Source: Haloarcula marina
GTDB taxonomy: Archaea > Halobacteriota > Halobacteria > Halobacteriales > Haloarculaceae
NCBI RefSeq assembly: GCF_024218775.1
Contig: NZ_CP100404.1
Coordinates: forward strand, 1,426,001 to 1,490,000
Reading direction: 5' to 3'
Length of the DNA stretch: 64,000 nt
Positions within the stretch are counted from its first letter, which is position 1, and each line of letters begins with the position of its first letter. This document shows positions 35,285-44,172 of the stretch, one piece after another. The translations under genes and the position numbers were made by a program. The notes below the pieces were generated by a model, which worked only from the letters and a program-made list of their open reading frames with translations, did no database searches and was not told where the DNA came from.

Positions 35285-35368
35285 TGGCTCACCGTAGACG
35301 GTCGGCGGTTGAAAAAGCCGCCTACTCTACTCGCTGTATCGCGTCACGGTCCCCGCCGGTCCGTACGC

Positions 35369-35941
35369 TCACTCGCCGCCCTGCTCGCTCCGTCGCACGA
35401 ACAACCGGTACTTCAGGTCGTCCTCACGGAGTTCTTCGAGGATGCGCTCGACGAGGACCTCCCTCGGCTTGTGCAGGCCGCTGACTCGCTCTTCGAGGTC
35501 GTCGAAGCTCTCGAAGGGCTTTCGCTTTCGCTCGTCGAGGATGCTGTTGCGGAGTTTCTTCCCGATACCCGGCAGGAGGTTCAACTGGTGGAGGCGCAGT
35601 GTGATGGGTTGGGCGTCGTTGTAGAAGTCGACGAACCGCTGTTCGTCTGCGTCGACGATTTCCTCGACGGCGTACTCCAGTTCCGAGCGCGCGCTGCTCG
35701 GCAAGTCGTCGAACCCGGCCTCGTTGACCCGGGTGAACTCCGTGAGGTCGATGCGGTCGCCGAAGGAGATGTCGTCGTCGTCCGCGAGCGTCAGTTCGTA
35801 GATGTAGAACTCGTCGATATCGAGAACGTACGCTAGCGGTTCCTTCTGGTGCTGGGGACGGTCGTCGTCGCTCCGACCGTTGGGAAGGACGTCGAGCACT
35901 GCTGCGACCATCTCGTCGCTACCGCTCTCCGTGCTAGTCAT
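35369..35941 (-). CDS. DUF655 protein (archaeal RNA-related, HhH domain)
   Basis: A 190-aa protein of the DUF655 family always found near rsmA and rpoF in archaea. It has an N-terminal beta-rich part (EPLAYVLDIDEFYIYELTLA) and a C-terminal helix-hairpin-helix (LLPGIGKKLRNSILDERKRKPF) that implies nucleic-acid binding. The ATG at 35941 (MTSTESGSDE) gives an acidic haloarchaeal-style start. Molecular role not established; genomic context points to rRNA or transcription. Confidence 0.88.
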   Translation of the reverse strand: MTSTESGSDEMVAAVLDVLPNGRSDDDRPQHQKEPLAYVLDIDEFYIYELTLADDDDISFGDRIDLTEFTRVNEAGFDDLPSSARSELEYAVEEIVDADEQRFVDFYNDAQPITLRLHQLNLLPGIGKKLRNSILDERKRKPFESFDDLEERVSGLHKPREVLVERILEELREDDLKYRLFVRRSEQGGE

Positions 35942-36013
35942 GTCAGGAAGTACGACGAGTACACACTTAATGGCGATGGATAGACAACCCACGCCGAGTG
36001 GTGGTTTGCGGCG

Positions 36014-36370
36014 TCAGGCGTACTGTCTGACGACGCCGAGAATCTCGTCGAGTTCGTCGCCGGAGAGGGTGTAGCGTTCCTGTGCGTACACCGCTCGGAG
36101 TTCGTCGCGGTCCAGCGGACGGAGATTCGCGATTTTGTACGCCGTCGCCTCGTCAACTTTGTCGAGTTCCTGCAGTTGCTCGACGAACTCGCGGGACTCC
36201 TCGGGGTCGAGGAGCGCGAAGCGGTTGACGTGCTCGATGGCTCGCTTGAGTTCGTAGCGCATCTCGCGGTCCTCGTCGGCCGCGCGCTCGATTTCGAGGC
36301 CTTCGAGTATCTCCTTGGTCTCGGCGAGGGTCAGGTACTCCTCGTCGAGCTTCGCCTTGAATATCGTCAT
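36014..36370 (-). CDS. rpoF: DNA-directed RNA polymerase subunit Rpo4 (RpoF)
   Basis: A 118-aa homologue of eukaryotic Rpb4. With Rpo7 it forms the stalk of archaeal RNA polymerase, which binds RNA and assists open-complex formation. The helical family pattern is visible: LTLAETKEIL near residue 13 and a C-terminal HRDC-like region (EATAYKIANLRPLDRDELRAVY). It lies 3 nt after the L21e gene, so the two are co-transcribed. Confidence 0.92.
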   Translation of the reverse strand: MTIFKAKLDEEYLTLAETKEILEGLEIERAADEDREMRYELKRAIEHVNRFALLDPEESREFVEQLQELDKVDEATAYKIANLRPLDRDELRAVYAQERYTLSGDELDEILGVVRQYA

Positions 36371-36373
36371 CGC

Positions 36374-36667
36374 TCAGTTCTCTTGACGACGGAGGTGAGC
36401 GGGCTTGACGATGATGGTCTTGGTCTTGCCGCCGTCGACGATTTCGACCTTGTAGGCCGTGCCCTGCTGGCCGAGGACCGTGCCGGTCTGCCCGTCGAAG
36501 CGGGGGTGGAAGCGACCTTCCGGGACCGACGGGTCGATTTTGAGGTGGACTTTCTCGTCCTCCTCGTACTGCTCGACGGCGCGCTGGGGCGGCGAGGTAC
36601 CGCGGTCTCGGGGCTTGTTCTTCAGTTTGTTACGAGTTCCTTCGAGAGGGCCGTTCGAACTAGGCAT
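36374..36667 (-). CDS. rpl21e: 50S ribosomal protein L21e
   Basis: A 97-aa ribosomal protein. The N-terminus is basic ([20 protein letters not shown]), the central [16 protein letters not shown] is the SH3-like rRNA-binding loop of eL21, and the C-terminus ends in [10 protein letters not shown]. It leads the rpl21e-rpoF operon. Confidence 0.95.
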   Translation of the reverse strand: MPSSNGPLEGTRNKLKNKPRDRGTSPPQRAVEQYEEDEKVHLKIDPSVPEGRFHPRFDGQTGTVLGQQGTAYKVEIVDGGKTKTIIVKPAHLRRQEN

Positions 36668-36778
36668 TCTTGCCCATCGCTTGTCTGGTCGCCCTAATAA
36701 AACGTGCGTTCCGCGACCGCCGTGGCACGCCGAGACGCGCCGCTGACGGGTGGCGGGGAACGCGAAAACGGGAGCCAG

Positions 36779-37045
36779 TTACAGGCGGCCGACGGTGTCG
36801 ACTTCGACGGACTCGACGCCGTCGACGTCTTCGAAGGCGTCCTCGACGGCGTCCGTGCCGCCCGCATCGTCGGGGACGATGACGGTGGGCAGCAGGGCGA
36901 CGAGGCCGAACGCGACGTCGTCACGCTCGAAGCCTTTGATTTTGGCACCTTCGGGAAGCGCGCCTTCGAGACGGTCTTGCAGGTCGTCGAGGTCGACTTC
37001 CGGGCTCTGCGGCATGATCTTGATTTTGGCTGCGACTTTTCCCAT
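36779..37045 (-). CDS. ef1b: Translation elongation factor 1-beta
   Basis: An 88-aa guanine-nucleotide exchange factor for aEF-1alpha. The start at 37045 gives [21 protein letters not shown]; the C-terminal [15 protein letters not shown] matches the end of archaeal EF-1beta. Its ATG lies 2 nt after the stop of the zinc-finger gene, so they form a two-gene unit. Confidence 0.93.
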   Translation of the reverse strand: MGKVAAKIKIMPQSPEVDLDDLQDRLEGALPEGAKIKGFERDDVAFGLVALLPTVIVPDDAGGTDAVEDAFEDVDGVESVEVDTVGRL

Positions 37046-37047
37046 GG

Positions 37048-37227
37048 TTATGGTCCGGTGAATCCGCAGTCGGGGCACTTGTAGAGGTTGCTCTGCTTCC
37101 GGCAGGTCGCGCACCGGTAAATCTGCTGCCCGCAGTCCGGGCACTTGAACGCGGCGGCGTTCGTGCTGGCGATGTTGATGCCACACGAGACGCACTTTTG
37201 CGTTCGCTTTTGCTGGCTCTCGCTCAT
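37048..37227 (-). CDS. Double zinc-finger small protein
   Basis: A 59-aa protein with four CxxC pairs: C12/C15, C29/C32, C39/C42 and C51/C54, two treble-clef/rubredoxin-like zinc fingers. It belongs to a haloarchaeal small-protein family represented by HVO_2753 of Haloferax volcanii, which as I recall has been linked to swarming and biofilm formation. The 2-nt spacing to EF-1beta suggests a link to translation. Confidence 0.88.
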   Translation of the reverse strand: MSESQQKRTQKCVSCGINIASTNAAAFKCPDCGQQIYRCATCRKQSNLYKCPDCGFTGP

Positions 37228-37299
37228 ACTCCATCGTATCCGACGGCGGCTTTTAACGGTTGCCAAACGCCGCCGACTCCCTGCGAGAGAGTGCCACAC

Positions 37300-37890
37300 T
37301 CAGCTCCCGGGCAGGATGTCGCCCAGCGCCGCGCCGATAGCCATCGGAACGAAGGCGACGCTACAGACGCAGAAGGACTGCCAGAGGACCGCCGGGTCGG
37401 TAACCGGCCACGCGACGACGCCCCATCCGGTCAACAGAGCGACGCTGACCACGTACGCCGTCAGCGTCACGCCCGCGAGGCGGCGGGGCACGAGACCGAA
37501 CAGTCGACTCGCGACGCGCACGTCCTGGAAATCCGCGACGTAGAGGATGCCGACGACCATCACGACGGCCGTCGCCAGCGTCCCGAGGAGATACAGGGGG
37601 TGCTGTGCGATGTAGCGCCCGGCGTCGATGGTGCCGCTCTCGACGGCCATCGGGATGCCGAACAGGAGCGACCCCAGCGCCGCTTCGGCGAGGTCCTCGC
37701 GGTCGAAGCCCCACACGACGCGGCCGAAGACGACGGGGTCGTCGTCCTGGGCCTCGGTGGCCGCACGCATCGCCTCGCGGACCTGTTTTCGCTCTTCGGG
37801 CGAGTCGACGAGGTCCGCTAACTCCTCCAGTTCGTCGAACAACTCGCTGATGCCGCTGCCGTCGGCTTCGGTGTGGTCGTCGCCGTTCAT
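37300..37890 (-). CDS. DUF2391 family membrane protein
   Basis: A 196-aa protein. The N-terminal 55 residues are acidic and helical; GFDREDLAEAALGSLLFGIPMAVE begins the DUF2391 membrane region, followed by about four helices to residue 190. The family has no assigned function. Its ATG overlaps the upstream dehydrogenase stop by one base. Confidence 0.8.
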   Translation of the reverse strand: MNGDDHTEADGSGISELFDELEELADLVDSPEERKQVREAMRAATEAQDDDPVVFGRVVWGFDREDLAEAALGSLLFGIPMAVESGTIDAGRYIAQHPLYLLGTLATAVVMVVGILYVADFQDVRVASRLFGLVPRRLAGVTLTAYVVSVALLTGWGVVAWPVTDPAVLWQSFCVCSVAFVPMAIGAALGDILPGS

Positions 37891-38756
37891 CAGTTATCGC
37901 GGTCCGGACTGCGGCCAGTGAGCGTCGGGTTCAGGTCGCTCGGTTCGTCGGGCCGACCGTTCGTCCAGACGTAGAAGCCCTCACCGGTCGACGCGCCGAG
38001 GCGACCGGCGTCGACGGCCCGACGGAGCAGGTCCGGCGGGTCGAACTGCGGACCGAGGCGGGACGAAAGGACTGCCAGTGAGTCCAATACCGCGTCGAGG
38101 CCGAGTTCGTCCGCCCGCGCCAGCGGGCCGCCCCGGTCCGCGCCGCGCGTCGCGACGCGGTCGATGTCGGGGATGCTCGCCACCTCGGCCTCGACCATCC
38201 GTATCGCCTCCGCGACGGCCGCGAGTTCGAGGCGCGCGCCAGCGAATCCGGGACCGTCGCCGACGATAACCGGCACGCAGTCGAGTCCGCGGACGAACGC
38301 CGTCGCTCGGTCGCGGGCGTTCGTCGTCGTCTGCTCGGCCAGTACCACTTCGACGAGCGGCGGGTCAGTCGAATCGAGGAAATTGATGCCTACCGCTCGA
38401 CCGGGCGTCTGTAACCCCGCCGCAACGGCGGTGACCGACACCGTCGCATCACCCGTCGCGACCAGCGTCTCGTCGCCTATCGCCGTCTCCACCTCCGCGA
38501 GTAGTTCGCGCCGCCGTCCGGTGTCGCCGTCGGTCGCATCCGCGACGAGCGCTGCCCCGTCGACCGCGCTGTGTAAGTCCGTCGTCCCGGTCACGTAGTC
38601 GGTGACGGGTACGTCGAGCGTCTGGTCCACTGTGTCGACGGCGTCCATGACGGCGTTGGCGTCGTTCGCGTACAGGCGCACCTCATGTCCGGCGCGCACG
38701 CACCGTCGAGTTAGGTCACGCCCGCGTCCCCCGACTCCCAGTACGGCCACGTTCAT
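37890..38756 (-). CDS. 3-hydroxyacyl-CoA dehydrogenase family protein
   Basis: A 288-aa protein with the NAD-binding MNVAVLGVGGRGRDLTRRC at the N-terminus, the GINFLDSTDPPLVEVV block (equivalent of the GxHFxNP motif) and a C-terminal helical domain ending AGRLGASTGEGFYVW, which matches the last segment of 3-hydroxyacyl-CoA dehydrogenases. The HFFNP-type catalytic His appears changed to Asn in INFLDS, so activity is uncertain. TATA word GCTTAACC is 28-34 nt upstream. Confidence 0.78.
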   Translation of the reverse strand: MNVAVLGVGGRGRDLTRRCVRAGHEVRLYANDANAVMDAVDTVDQTLDVPVTDYVTGTTDLHSAVDGAALVADATDGDTGRRRELLAEVETAIGDETLVATGDATVSVTAVAAGLQTPGRAVGINFLDSTDPPLVEVVLAEQTTTNARDRATAFVRGLDCVPVIVGDGPGFAGARLELAAVAEAIRMVEAEVASIPDIDRVATRGADRGGPLARADELGLDAVLDSLAVLSSRLGPQFDPPDLLRRAVDAGRLGASTGEGFYVWTNGRPDEPSDLNPTLTGRSPDRDN

Positions 38757-38850
38757 GTCACTATGAGTGTTGTGCCACCGGTTAAGCCTTTACTCGTGCC
38801 CGATTCGGGTCCGGTAACCGGGTTTTAACGCCGTCACTTTCGCCGGTACT

Positions 38851-38866
38851 GCCCAAACATTTATAC
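38851..38866 (+). promoter_or_regulatory. BRE and TATA box of the tfb gene
   Basis: CCCAAACATTTATAC combines a purine-containing BRE-like run with TTTATAC at 38860-38866, 30-36 nt upstream of the tfb ATG, implying a leader of several nucleotides. Confidence 0.7.
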
Positions 38867-38895
38867 GTGATGGGCCTTTCTCCGTAAAAGAACAC

Positions 38896-39855
38896 ATGGA
38901 AAGGCCGACGCGCCAGCGGGATACGGACCAACAGGAGCGTGAGCAGGAGTCCGAGGATACAGGCCAGCAGACCTGTCCCGAGTGTGAGTCGGAGAACATA
39001 TCCAGTGACGGCGGCGGGGAACTCGTCTGCGAGGACTGTGGCCTCGTGATCGAAGACGAGAACATCGACCGCGGGCCGGAGTGGCGTGCCTTCAACCACT
39101 CGGAGCGTCAGTCGAAGTCGCGCGTCGGAGCGCCGACGACCCAGACGATGCACGATAAGGGGCTGACGACCCAAATCGACTGGAAAGACAAAGACGCCTA
39201 CGGCCGTTCACTGTCCTCCGAGAAACGCTCGCAGATGCACCGACTTCGGAAGTGGCAGGAGCGAATCCGGACGAAAGACGCCGGTGAGCGAAACCTCCAG
39301 TTCGCGCTCTCGGAGATTGACCGCATGGCTTCCGCGCTGGGTGTCCCGCGCTCGGTCAGGGAAGTCGCTTCGGTCATCTACCGGCGCGCGCTCAACGAGG
39401 ACCTCATCCGCGGCCGCTCCATCGAGGGCGTCGCGACGGCGTGTCTGTACGCCGCCTGTCGGCAGGAAGGAATTCCCCGCAGTCTGGAAGAGGTGTCCGA
39501 CGTGTCCCGGGTCGAACAGAAGGAAATCGGGCGGACCTACCGCTACGTCGCACAGGAACTCGAACTGAAGATGGAACCGGTCGACCCCAAGCAGTACGTC
39601 CCCCGGTTCGCCTCGGAACTGGAACTCTCTGAGGAGGTCCAGTCGAAGGCCAACGAGATTATCGACACCACTGCCGAACAGGGCCTGCTCTCCGGCAAGT
39701 CCCCGACTGGGTACGCCGCCGCCGCCATCTACGCGGCGTCGCTCCTCTGCAACGAGAAGAAGACCCAGCGCGAAGTCGCCGACGTGGCGCAGGTGACGGA
39801 AGTCACCATCCGGAACCGGTATCAGGAACAGATCGAAGCGATGGGCATCCACTGA
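38896..39855 (+). CDS. tfb: Transcription initiation factor TFB
   Basis: A 319-aa TFIIB homologue that joins TBP and RNA polymerase at promoters. The zinc ribbon has C27, C30, C45 and C48; the B-reader region follows; two cyclin repeats occupy about residues 130-225 and 225-319 (the second ends [20 protein letters not shown]). Haloarchaea carry several TFB paralogues with different promoter sets; this one looks complete and canonical. Confidence 0.96.
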   Translation: MERPTRQRDTDQQEREQESEDTGQQTCPECESENISSDGGGELVCEDCGLVIEDENIDRGPEWRAFNHSERQSKSRVGAPTTQTMHDKGLTTQIDWKDKDAYGRSLSSEKRSQMHRLRKWQERIRTKDAGERNLQFALSEIDRMASALGVPRSVREVASVIYRRALNEDLIRGRSIEGVATACLYAACRQEGIPRSLEEVSDVSRVEQKEIGRTYRYVAQELELKMEPVDPKQYVPRFASELELSEEVQSKANEIIDTTAEQGLLSGKSPTGYAAAAIYAASLLCNEKKTQREVADVAQVTEVTIRNRYQEQIEAMGIH

Positions 39856-40027
39856 CTGCCCGCGAATCCCGCCAGCGCCCCATTTTTGCGACTGCCGTCC
39901 GACGCCGCTCAGCGACCGGTAAGTTCGTCGCCGGTCGCCACCTCGTCCCGCGAGACCCGTATTGGCGGCCGGTTCGACCCACCAAAACAGTGAACTGTTC
40001 CCGCGGCCGAGGATACGCGTATCGCGA

Positions 40028-41419
40028 ATGCCGCCGGAGACAGACGACTCGACAGACCCCAGTTCGCTCGTCGCGGACGTGCTGACGGGGTCTGAAGTGG
40101 ACACGGACCGGGTTCCCACGTTGTTGGGTTTCCTCGACGTGGGGGACCGGCAGGTCCGTCTCGGGTCGGCGGCGGCCCTCTGCGTGGTCGCCGACGAGCA
40201 TCCCGACATCGTCGGATATCTCGCCGGGCGACTCGCCGACCGGGCCGACGGGGAAACCGGCCTCGCGGCGGCCCTCGCACTCGACTACCTCGCCGCCCTC
40301 GACCCGGACACCGTCGCGGACGAACTCGAAGGTGACGACGCGCGACCGACGTACGGCGTCGAGCGGTCCGCGCCGACCCGTGAGGGGCAGTCGAACCGCG
40401 ATATCGGCCGGACGCGCCTCGCGGGGACGGGGTCGGACTACGGCCCCCGGCAGGTGTACACCGACGACGGTGAGGAGAACGGGGACAGTGACGCGGGAGG
40501 TGGGGGTGGGGAGGACAGCGATTCGGACGCGGGCCGGACCATCGGCCAGCGGCCGCCGGCCAACGACGCCGAGTGGTTCTCGCTGGTGACCTACGAGAGT
40601 CGCTTCGACGACTTCACTATCCTGTCGCCGCGGGACCGCGGGCGGTACGGCGACTCCTACCGCACGCTCGGGATGGCCGACGACGAGGAGTACGCGGTGT
40701 CGTTACGTCTGCTTCGCAGCGACGCGGCCTCGTCGTTCGTCGAGGCGCTCCGGTCACAGCTACGGACGTGGACCTCTGTCAGCGACGCCGAGAACGTCGT
40801 GTCGGTGTACGACTGGAACACGGCCCCCCTGCCGTGGCTCGCCGCAGAGTACGCCGACGAGACGCTCGCCGAGCGGTCCCGGTTCCCGCCGCCCGAGGCC
40901 GCGTGGCAGGCCGAGCAACTGGCGAGCGCACTCGCGACACTGCACGAACGCGGGGTCGTCCACGCGGGCATCGACGCGCAGGCCGTCGCCTACTACGGGA
41001 ACGTCCTCACCGAGGACGACCGTCAGCCCCCGATGCTCGACAGCGTCGGTCTCCTGCACGTCTACCGGCAGTACGCCGACCCGTCGAACTTCCTCGACCC
41101 GCGGTACGCGGCCCCAGAGTATTACGAACGGCGCTTCGGCCGCATTGACCACGCGACGGACATCTACCAGTTGGGTGCCGTCTGCTACCGACTGTTCACG
41201 GGCCGACCACCCTACACGGGGTCGTTCGCGGCGGTCCGCGACGCCGTCATCGACGGTCCGCCGCCGACGCCCAGCGACGTGGCCGACGTGCCGACGGCCG
41301 TCGACGACATCGTCGGGAAAGCGATGGCGACGCAGAAACTCAGACGCTACGAGACGGCCGCACACGTAGCGCAAGAGCTACGTGCGCTCCGGGAACCACA
41401 GGAGAACGATGCAAAGTAG
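40028..41419 (+). CDS. HEAT-like repeat protein with a C-terminal pseudokinase domain
   Basis: A 463-aa protein. Residues about 25-105 are Ala/Leu-rich helical repeats like HEAT; a Gly/Asp/Ser-rich linker (about 150-180) follows; residues about 185-455 have a Ser/Thr kinase fold. Kinase landmarks kept: YAAPE (362-364) and DIYQLGAVCYRLFTGRPPY. Landmarks lost: HRD is HAG (312-314), the loop Lys and Asn are replaced, DFG is SVG (339-341), and VAIK reads VSLR. It should not be an active kinase; it may be a scaffold. The ORF overlaps the next membrane protein by 11 nt. ATG 40028 chosen. Confidence 0.75.
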   Translation: MPPETDDSTDPSSLVADVLTGSEVDTDRVPTLLGFLDVGDRQVRLGSAAALCVVADEHPDIVGYLAGRLADRADGETGLAAALALDYLAALDPDTVADELEGDDARPTYGVERSAPTREGQSNRDIGRTRLAGTGSDYGPRQVYTDDGEENGDSDAGGGGGEDSDSDAGRTIGQRPPANDAEWFSLVTYESRFDDFTILSPRDRGRYGDSYRTLGMADDEEYAVSLRLLRSDAASSFVEALRSQLRTWTSVSDAENVVSVYDWNTAPLPWLAAEYADETLAERSRFPPPEAAWQAEQLASALATLHERGVVHAGIDAQAVAYYGNVLTEDDRQPPMLDSVGLLHVYRQYADPSNFLDPRYAAPEYYERRFGRIDHATDIYQLGAVCYRLFTGRPPYTGSFAAVRDAVIDGPPPTPSDVADVPTAVDDIVGKAMATQKLRRYETAAHVAQELRALREPQENDAK

Positions 41420-42137
41420 CGTCTCCGTCGGGTTGCCGTTCGCGCCGAACAACCCGAATCTGACGTTCATCTTCTTCATCGCATTGACGCTGCTCATCGT
41501 CTTGGGCCTCCGATTCACGTTCTACGCGTACCTGAATCGGCGGGCGAGTGACCTCGTGGCCGAACACCGTCTGTGGGACTACCTCGCCGTCGTCGGCCTC
41601 CTCGCCGTCGGGTTCGCCGTCCTCGGACTGGTCGAAATCCTGACCACGTTCGTCCTGCCGTTCAAGAGCGCGCTGTTGCTCGCGACGGTGTTCTTACTCG
41701 CGGTGACGATGCGGGTGCTGTACCGGAGCGTCGTCCCCGCGACGAGCGACGGAAGCGGCCGGACCGAACGAGTCCTCTCCCGGGCGGCCGTCGTCGCCGT
41801 TGTCGTCGTCTTCCTCGGGATGGCGTCGGTCGGCCGTCACCCCCTACTCGTGGCGGTGATGGGCGGAAGCGCGCTCACCTTCGCCGTCGCCGGGTTCTCG
41901 TTCGGCCGCCGCGGGGCCGCCGAGACGCGCGTCCAGGGGACGGTAATCGACACGCTTCTCCGACATCTCCTCCCGGTGTTGCTGTTCGCGGCGATGGTTC
42001 CGGCCGTCGACCTCGCGGTGCTGGTCGGACTGGACCGCGTCGTCGTCCTCCACACGCAGGTCGTCTTCGTCATCATGACCGCGACGACGCTGATGACCGC
42101 GACGATAAAACTCCGGCAGAATCTCGCCAGTCTCTGA
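41409..42137 (+). CDS. Polytopic membrane protein coupled to the pseudokinase
   Basis: A 242-aa protein with about seven hydrophobic helices: LTFIFFIALTLLIVLGL near residue 18, YLAVVGLLAVGFAVLGLVE, ALLLATVFLLAVTM, AAVVAVVVVFLGMA, LLVAVMGGSALTFAVAG and two near the C-terminus. Start ATG 41409 lies inside the pseudokinase gene. The family is unknown to me. Tight overlap makes a functional pair likely. Loops contain few charged motifs that would suggest a transporter type. Confidence 0.65.
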   Translation: MQSSVSVGLPFAPNNPNLTFIFFIALTLLIVLGLRFTFYAYLNRRASDLVAEHRLWDYLAVVGLLAVGFAVLGLVEILTTFVLPFKSALLLATVFLLAVTMRVLYRSVVPATSDGSGRTERVLSRAAVVAVVVVFLGMASVGRHPLLVAVMGGSALTFAVAGFSFGRRGAAETRVQGTVIDTLLRHLLPVLLFAAMVPAVDLAVLVGLDRVVVLHTQVVFVIMTATTLMTATIKLRQNLASL

Positions 42138-42181
42138 CCCGCCCCCTATCCTTTTTGCTCGTCGGGGGCCTCGGGGTCCGT

Positions 42182-43138
42182 ATGCGCGCTGTCAGATTTC
42201 ACGAGCACGGCGGTCCCGAGGTTCTCACAGTCGAAGACGTTCCGATGCCGACGCCCGAGGGGGACGAAGTACTGGTCGAGGTGGCGGCCGCCGGAGTCAA
42301 CCCGGTGGACACCTACTTCCGCGACGGGGCGTACGACCCGGGTGAACTGCCGTGGATTCCGGGGTCGGACTGCGCCGGGACCGTCGCCGAAATCGGCGAT
42401 GCCGTCGAGGGCTACGCCGAGGGTGACCGCGTGTTCGCGACGGGTCTCGGGAACTGGTTGCAGGGGACCTGTGCGGAGTACGCCATCGTCCCCGAATCCC
42501 ACCTCGCACATTTGCCCGACGCCGTCGATTTCGAGACGGGCGCGGCCGTCGCCCTCGTCGGCGTCACGGCGTGGCAGACGCTCGTCGACGCCTGTTCGCT
42601 CGAACTGGCCGAACGCGCCCTGATTCACGGCGGGAGCGGCGGCGTCGGCCACGTCGCGGTCCAACTCGCGGACGCCGCCGGTGCGCGCGTCACGACGACG
42701 GCGTCCCCGCAGTACCACGACCGACTGAGCAAACTCGGGGCCGACGACGTGTTCGACTACCGCCGCGAGGACATCGCAGACGCCGTTACCGAGGCGGGCG
42801 CGCCCGACGTTATTCTCGACCACCGACTCGACGACTACCTCTCGTTCGACACCGACGTGGCCGCACAGAGCGCGCGCATCGCCGCCATCGGCAACTCGGA
42901 CCTCGCGGCCACGTTCGAGAACGTCCCGCAGTGCCGAGCGAAAGACCTCACCGTCCACCACGTCTCGATGTTCAACACGCCGGAGTTCGGGGCCGTCCTC
43001 GACCGCCTCGCGACGCTGATGGCCGACGACGCGCTCACTGGGGTCGTCGCCGACACCTACGCCCTCGACGAGGTGGCCGACGCCCACGTCGACGTTCTCG
43101 AAGAGAGCTTCCTCGGCAAACTCGTCGTCACGCCCTGA
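42182..43138 (+). CDS. NADPH:quinone reductase-like alcohol dehydrogenase superfamily protein
   Basis: A 318-aa MDR protein. The N-terminal GroES-like domain starts MRAVRFHEHGGPEVL; no zinc-ligand cysteines of classical alcohol dehydrogenases are present, as in quinone reductases. The cofactor motif is HGGSGGVGHVAVQLA, typical of NADPH-dependent quinone oxidoreductases. TATA word near 42149-42157 is about 25-33 nt upstream. Confidence 0.88.
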   Translation: MRAVRFHEHGGPEVLTVEDVPMPTPEGDEVLVEVAAAGVNPVDTYFRDGAYDPGELPWIPGSDCAGTVAEIGDAVEGYAEGDRVFATGLGNWLQGTCAEYAIVPESHLAHLPDAVDFETGAAVALVGVTAWQTLVDACSLELAERALIHGGSGGVGHVAVQLADAAGARVTTTASPQYHDRLSKLGADDVFDYRREDIADAVTEAGAPDVILDHRLDDYLSFDTDVAAQSARIAAIGNSDLAATFENVPQCRAKDLTVHHVSMFNTPEFGAVLDRLATLMADDALTGVVADTYALDEVADAHVDVLEESFLGKLVVTP

Positions 43139-43171
43139 CCCTTTATCCTGTCCGCGGTCGATACTGTTCGC

Positions 43172-43882
43172 ATGTCCGTCACCTTCGATTTCGACGGGGA
43201 GGTCGCACTGGTCACCGGCGTCGGCGGGGCGTTGGGGAGCGCCGCCGCGAACGCGTTCCTCGACGCGGGCGCGACGGTCTGCGGGGCCGACGTGGTCGAA
43301 CCCGACAGCGAGGAGTTCCAGTTAGCGGACCCCGACCGTATCCACTTCCATCAGGGCGACTTCACCGACGAGGACGACGTGGCGGCCGTCGTCGACGCTA
43401 TCGTCGAGGAACACGGCCGACTCGACTACCTCCTCAACATCGCCGGGACGTGGCGCGGCGGCGACCCCATCCACGAGACTGACGCCAGCGCGTTCGACTT
43501 CCTCTTCGGCGTCAACCTCAAGACGATGTTCCTCGCATCGAAGCACGCGCTCCCCCACCTCAGAGAGACCGAGGGCGCTATCGTCTCCGTGTCTGCCAGG
43601 TCGTCGCTGGAGGGCGGCGAGGGCGACGGCCTCTACCGAGCAACGAAAGCGGGCGTCCGCATCCTCACCGAAACTATCGCCGAGGAGAATCTGGGGACGG
43701 TCCGGGCCAACAGCGTGATGCCGAGCGTCATCGACACGCCGATGAACCGCGAGATGATGCCCGACTCGGACTTCGAGAAGTGGGTCGACCCGCGGGACAT
43801 CGCCGCCACGATGTTGTATCTGTGTTCCGACGCGGCGTCGGTGACCAGTGGCGCCGCCGTCCCGGTCTACGGGGAAGCGTAG
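43172..43882 (+). CDS. Short-chain dehydrogenase/reductase
   Basis: A 236-aa SDR. The TGxxxGxG cofactor motif appears as TGVGGALGSAAA, the NAG-like motif is NIAGTWRGGD, and the catalytic Ser (SARSS) and Y-x-x-x-K (YRATK) are present. The C-terminus ends AVPVYGEA. The substrate is unknown. A TATA word CTTTATC at 43141-43147 is 25-31 nt upstream. The last codons and stop lie in the first copy of a 57-bp tandem repeat. Confidence 0.92.
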   Translation: MSVTFDFDGEVALVTGVGGALGSAAANAFLDAGATVCGADVVEPDSEEFQLADPDRIHFHQGDFTDEDDVAAVVDAIVEEHGRLDYLLNIAGTWRGGDPIHETDASAFDFLFGVNLKTMFLASKHALPHLRETEGAIVSVSARSSLEGGEGDGLYRATKAGVRILTETIAEENLGTVRANSVMPSVIDTPMNREMMPDSDFEKWVDPRDIAATMLYLCSDAASVTSGAAVPVYGEA

Positions 43883-44016
43883 ACCGAGCAGAGGCGGCGC
43901 ATCTGACCAGTGACAGTCCCGGTCTACGGGGAAGCGTAGACCGAGCAGAGGCGGCGCATCTGACCAGTGACAGTCCCGGTCTACGGGGAAGCGTAGACCG
44001 AGCAGCGGCGGCGCGT
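43861..44016. repeat. 57-bp tandem repeat, three copies, covering the SDR stop codon
   Basis: Copy 1 is 43861-43917, copy 2 is 43918-43974 (identical) and copy 3 begins at 43975 and matches for about 45 bp with a few substitutions before diverging. Each copy contains the SDR tail (PVYGEA then TAG) in the same frame because 57 is divisible by 3. Each also holds a 7-bp inverted repeat GGTCTAC...GTAGACC around GGGGAAGC, for example 43864-43870 with 43879-43885, which may act as a terminator hairpin. Confidence 0.9.
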
Positions 44017-44123
44017 CTGATGCACAGTACCGGTGTTCACGGACGGGACGGAGAACGAAACGGGTCGTCGTCCCGGTGGACGGACGACGGCCCGCAGACA
44101 GAAGCACGTTCTGATGGACAGAA

Positions 44124-44156
44124 CTGACGGGGTGTGGTGGGGGAAAGCCCCGTCAG
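44124..44156. other. Perfect 9-bp hairpin in the intergenic region
   Basis: CTGACGGGG (44124-44132) pairs with CCCCGTCAG (44148-44156) around a 15-nt G-rich loop. It is downstream of the repeat array and could be a terminator, an RNA element or an element end. Confidence 0.55.
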
Positions 44157-44172
44157 CCGTTAGCACGATTGG

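Noticed and set aside
43861-44016. Repeat array read as CRISPR
   Set aside because: Only three directly adjacent 57-bp copies with no unique spacers, and they carry a coding gene's tail.
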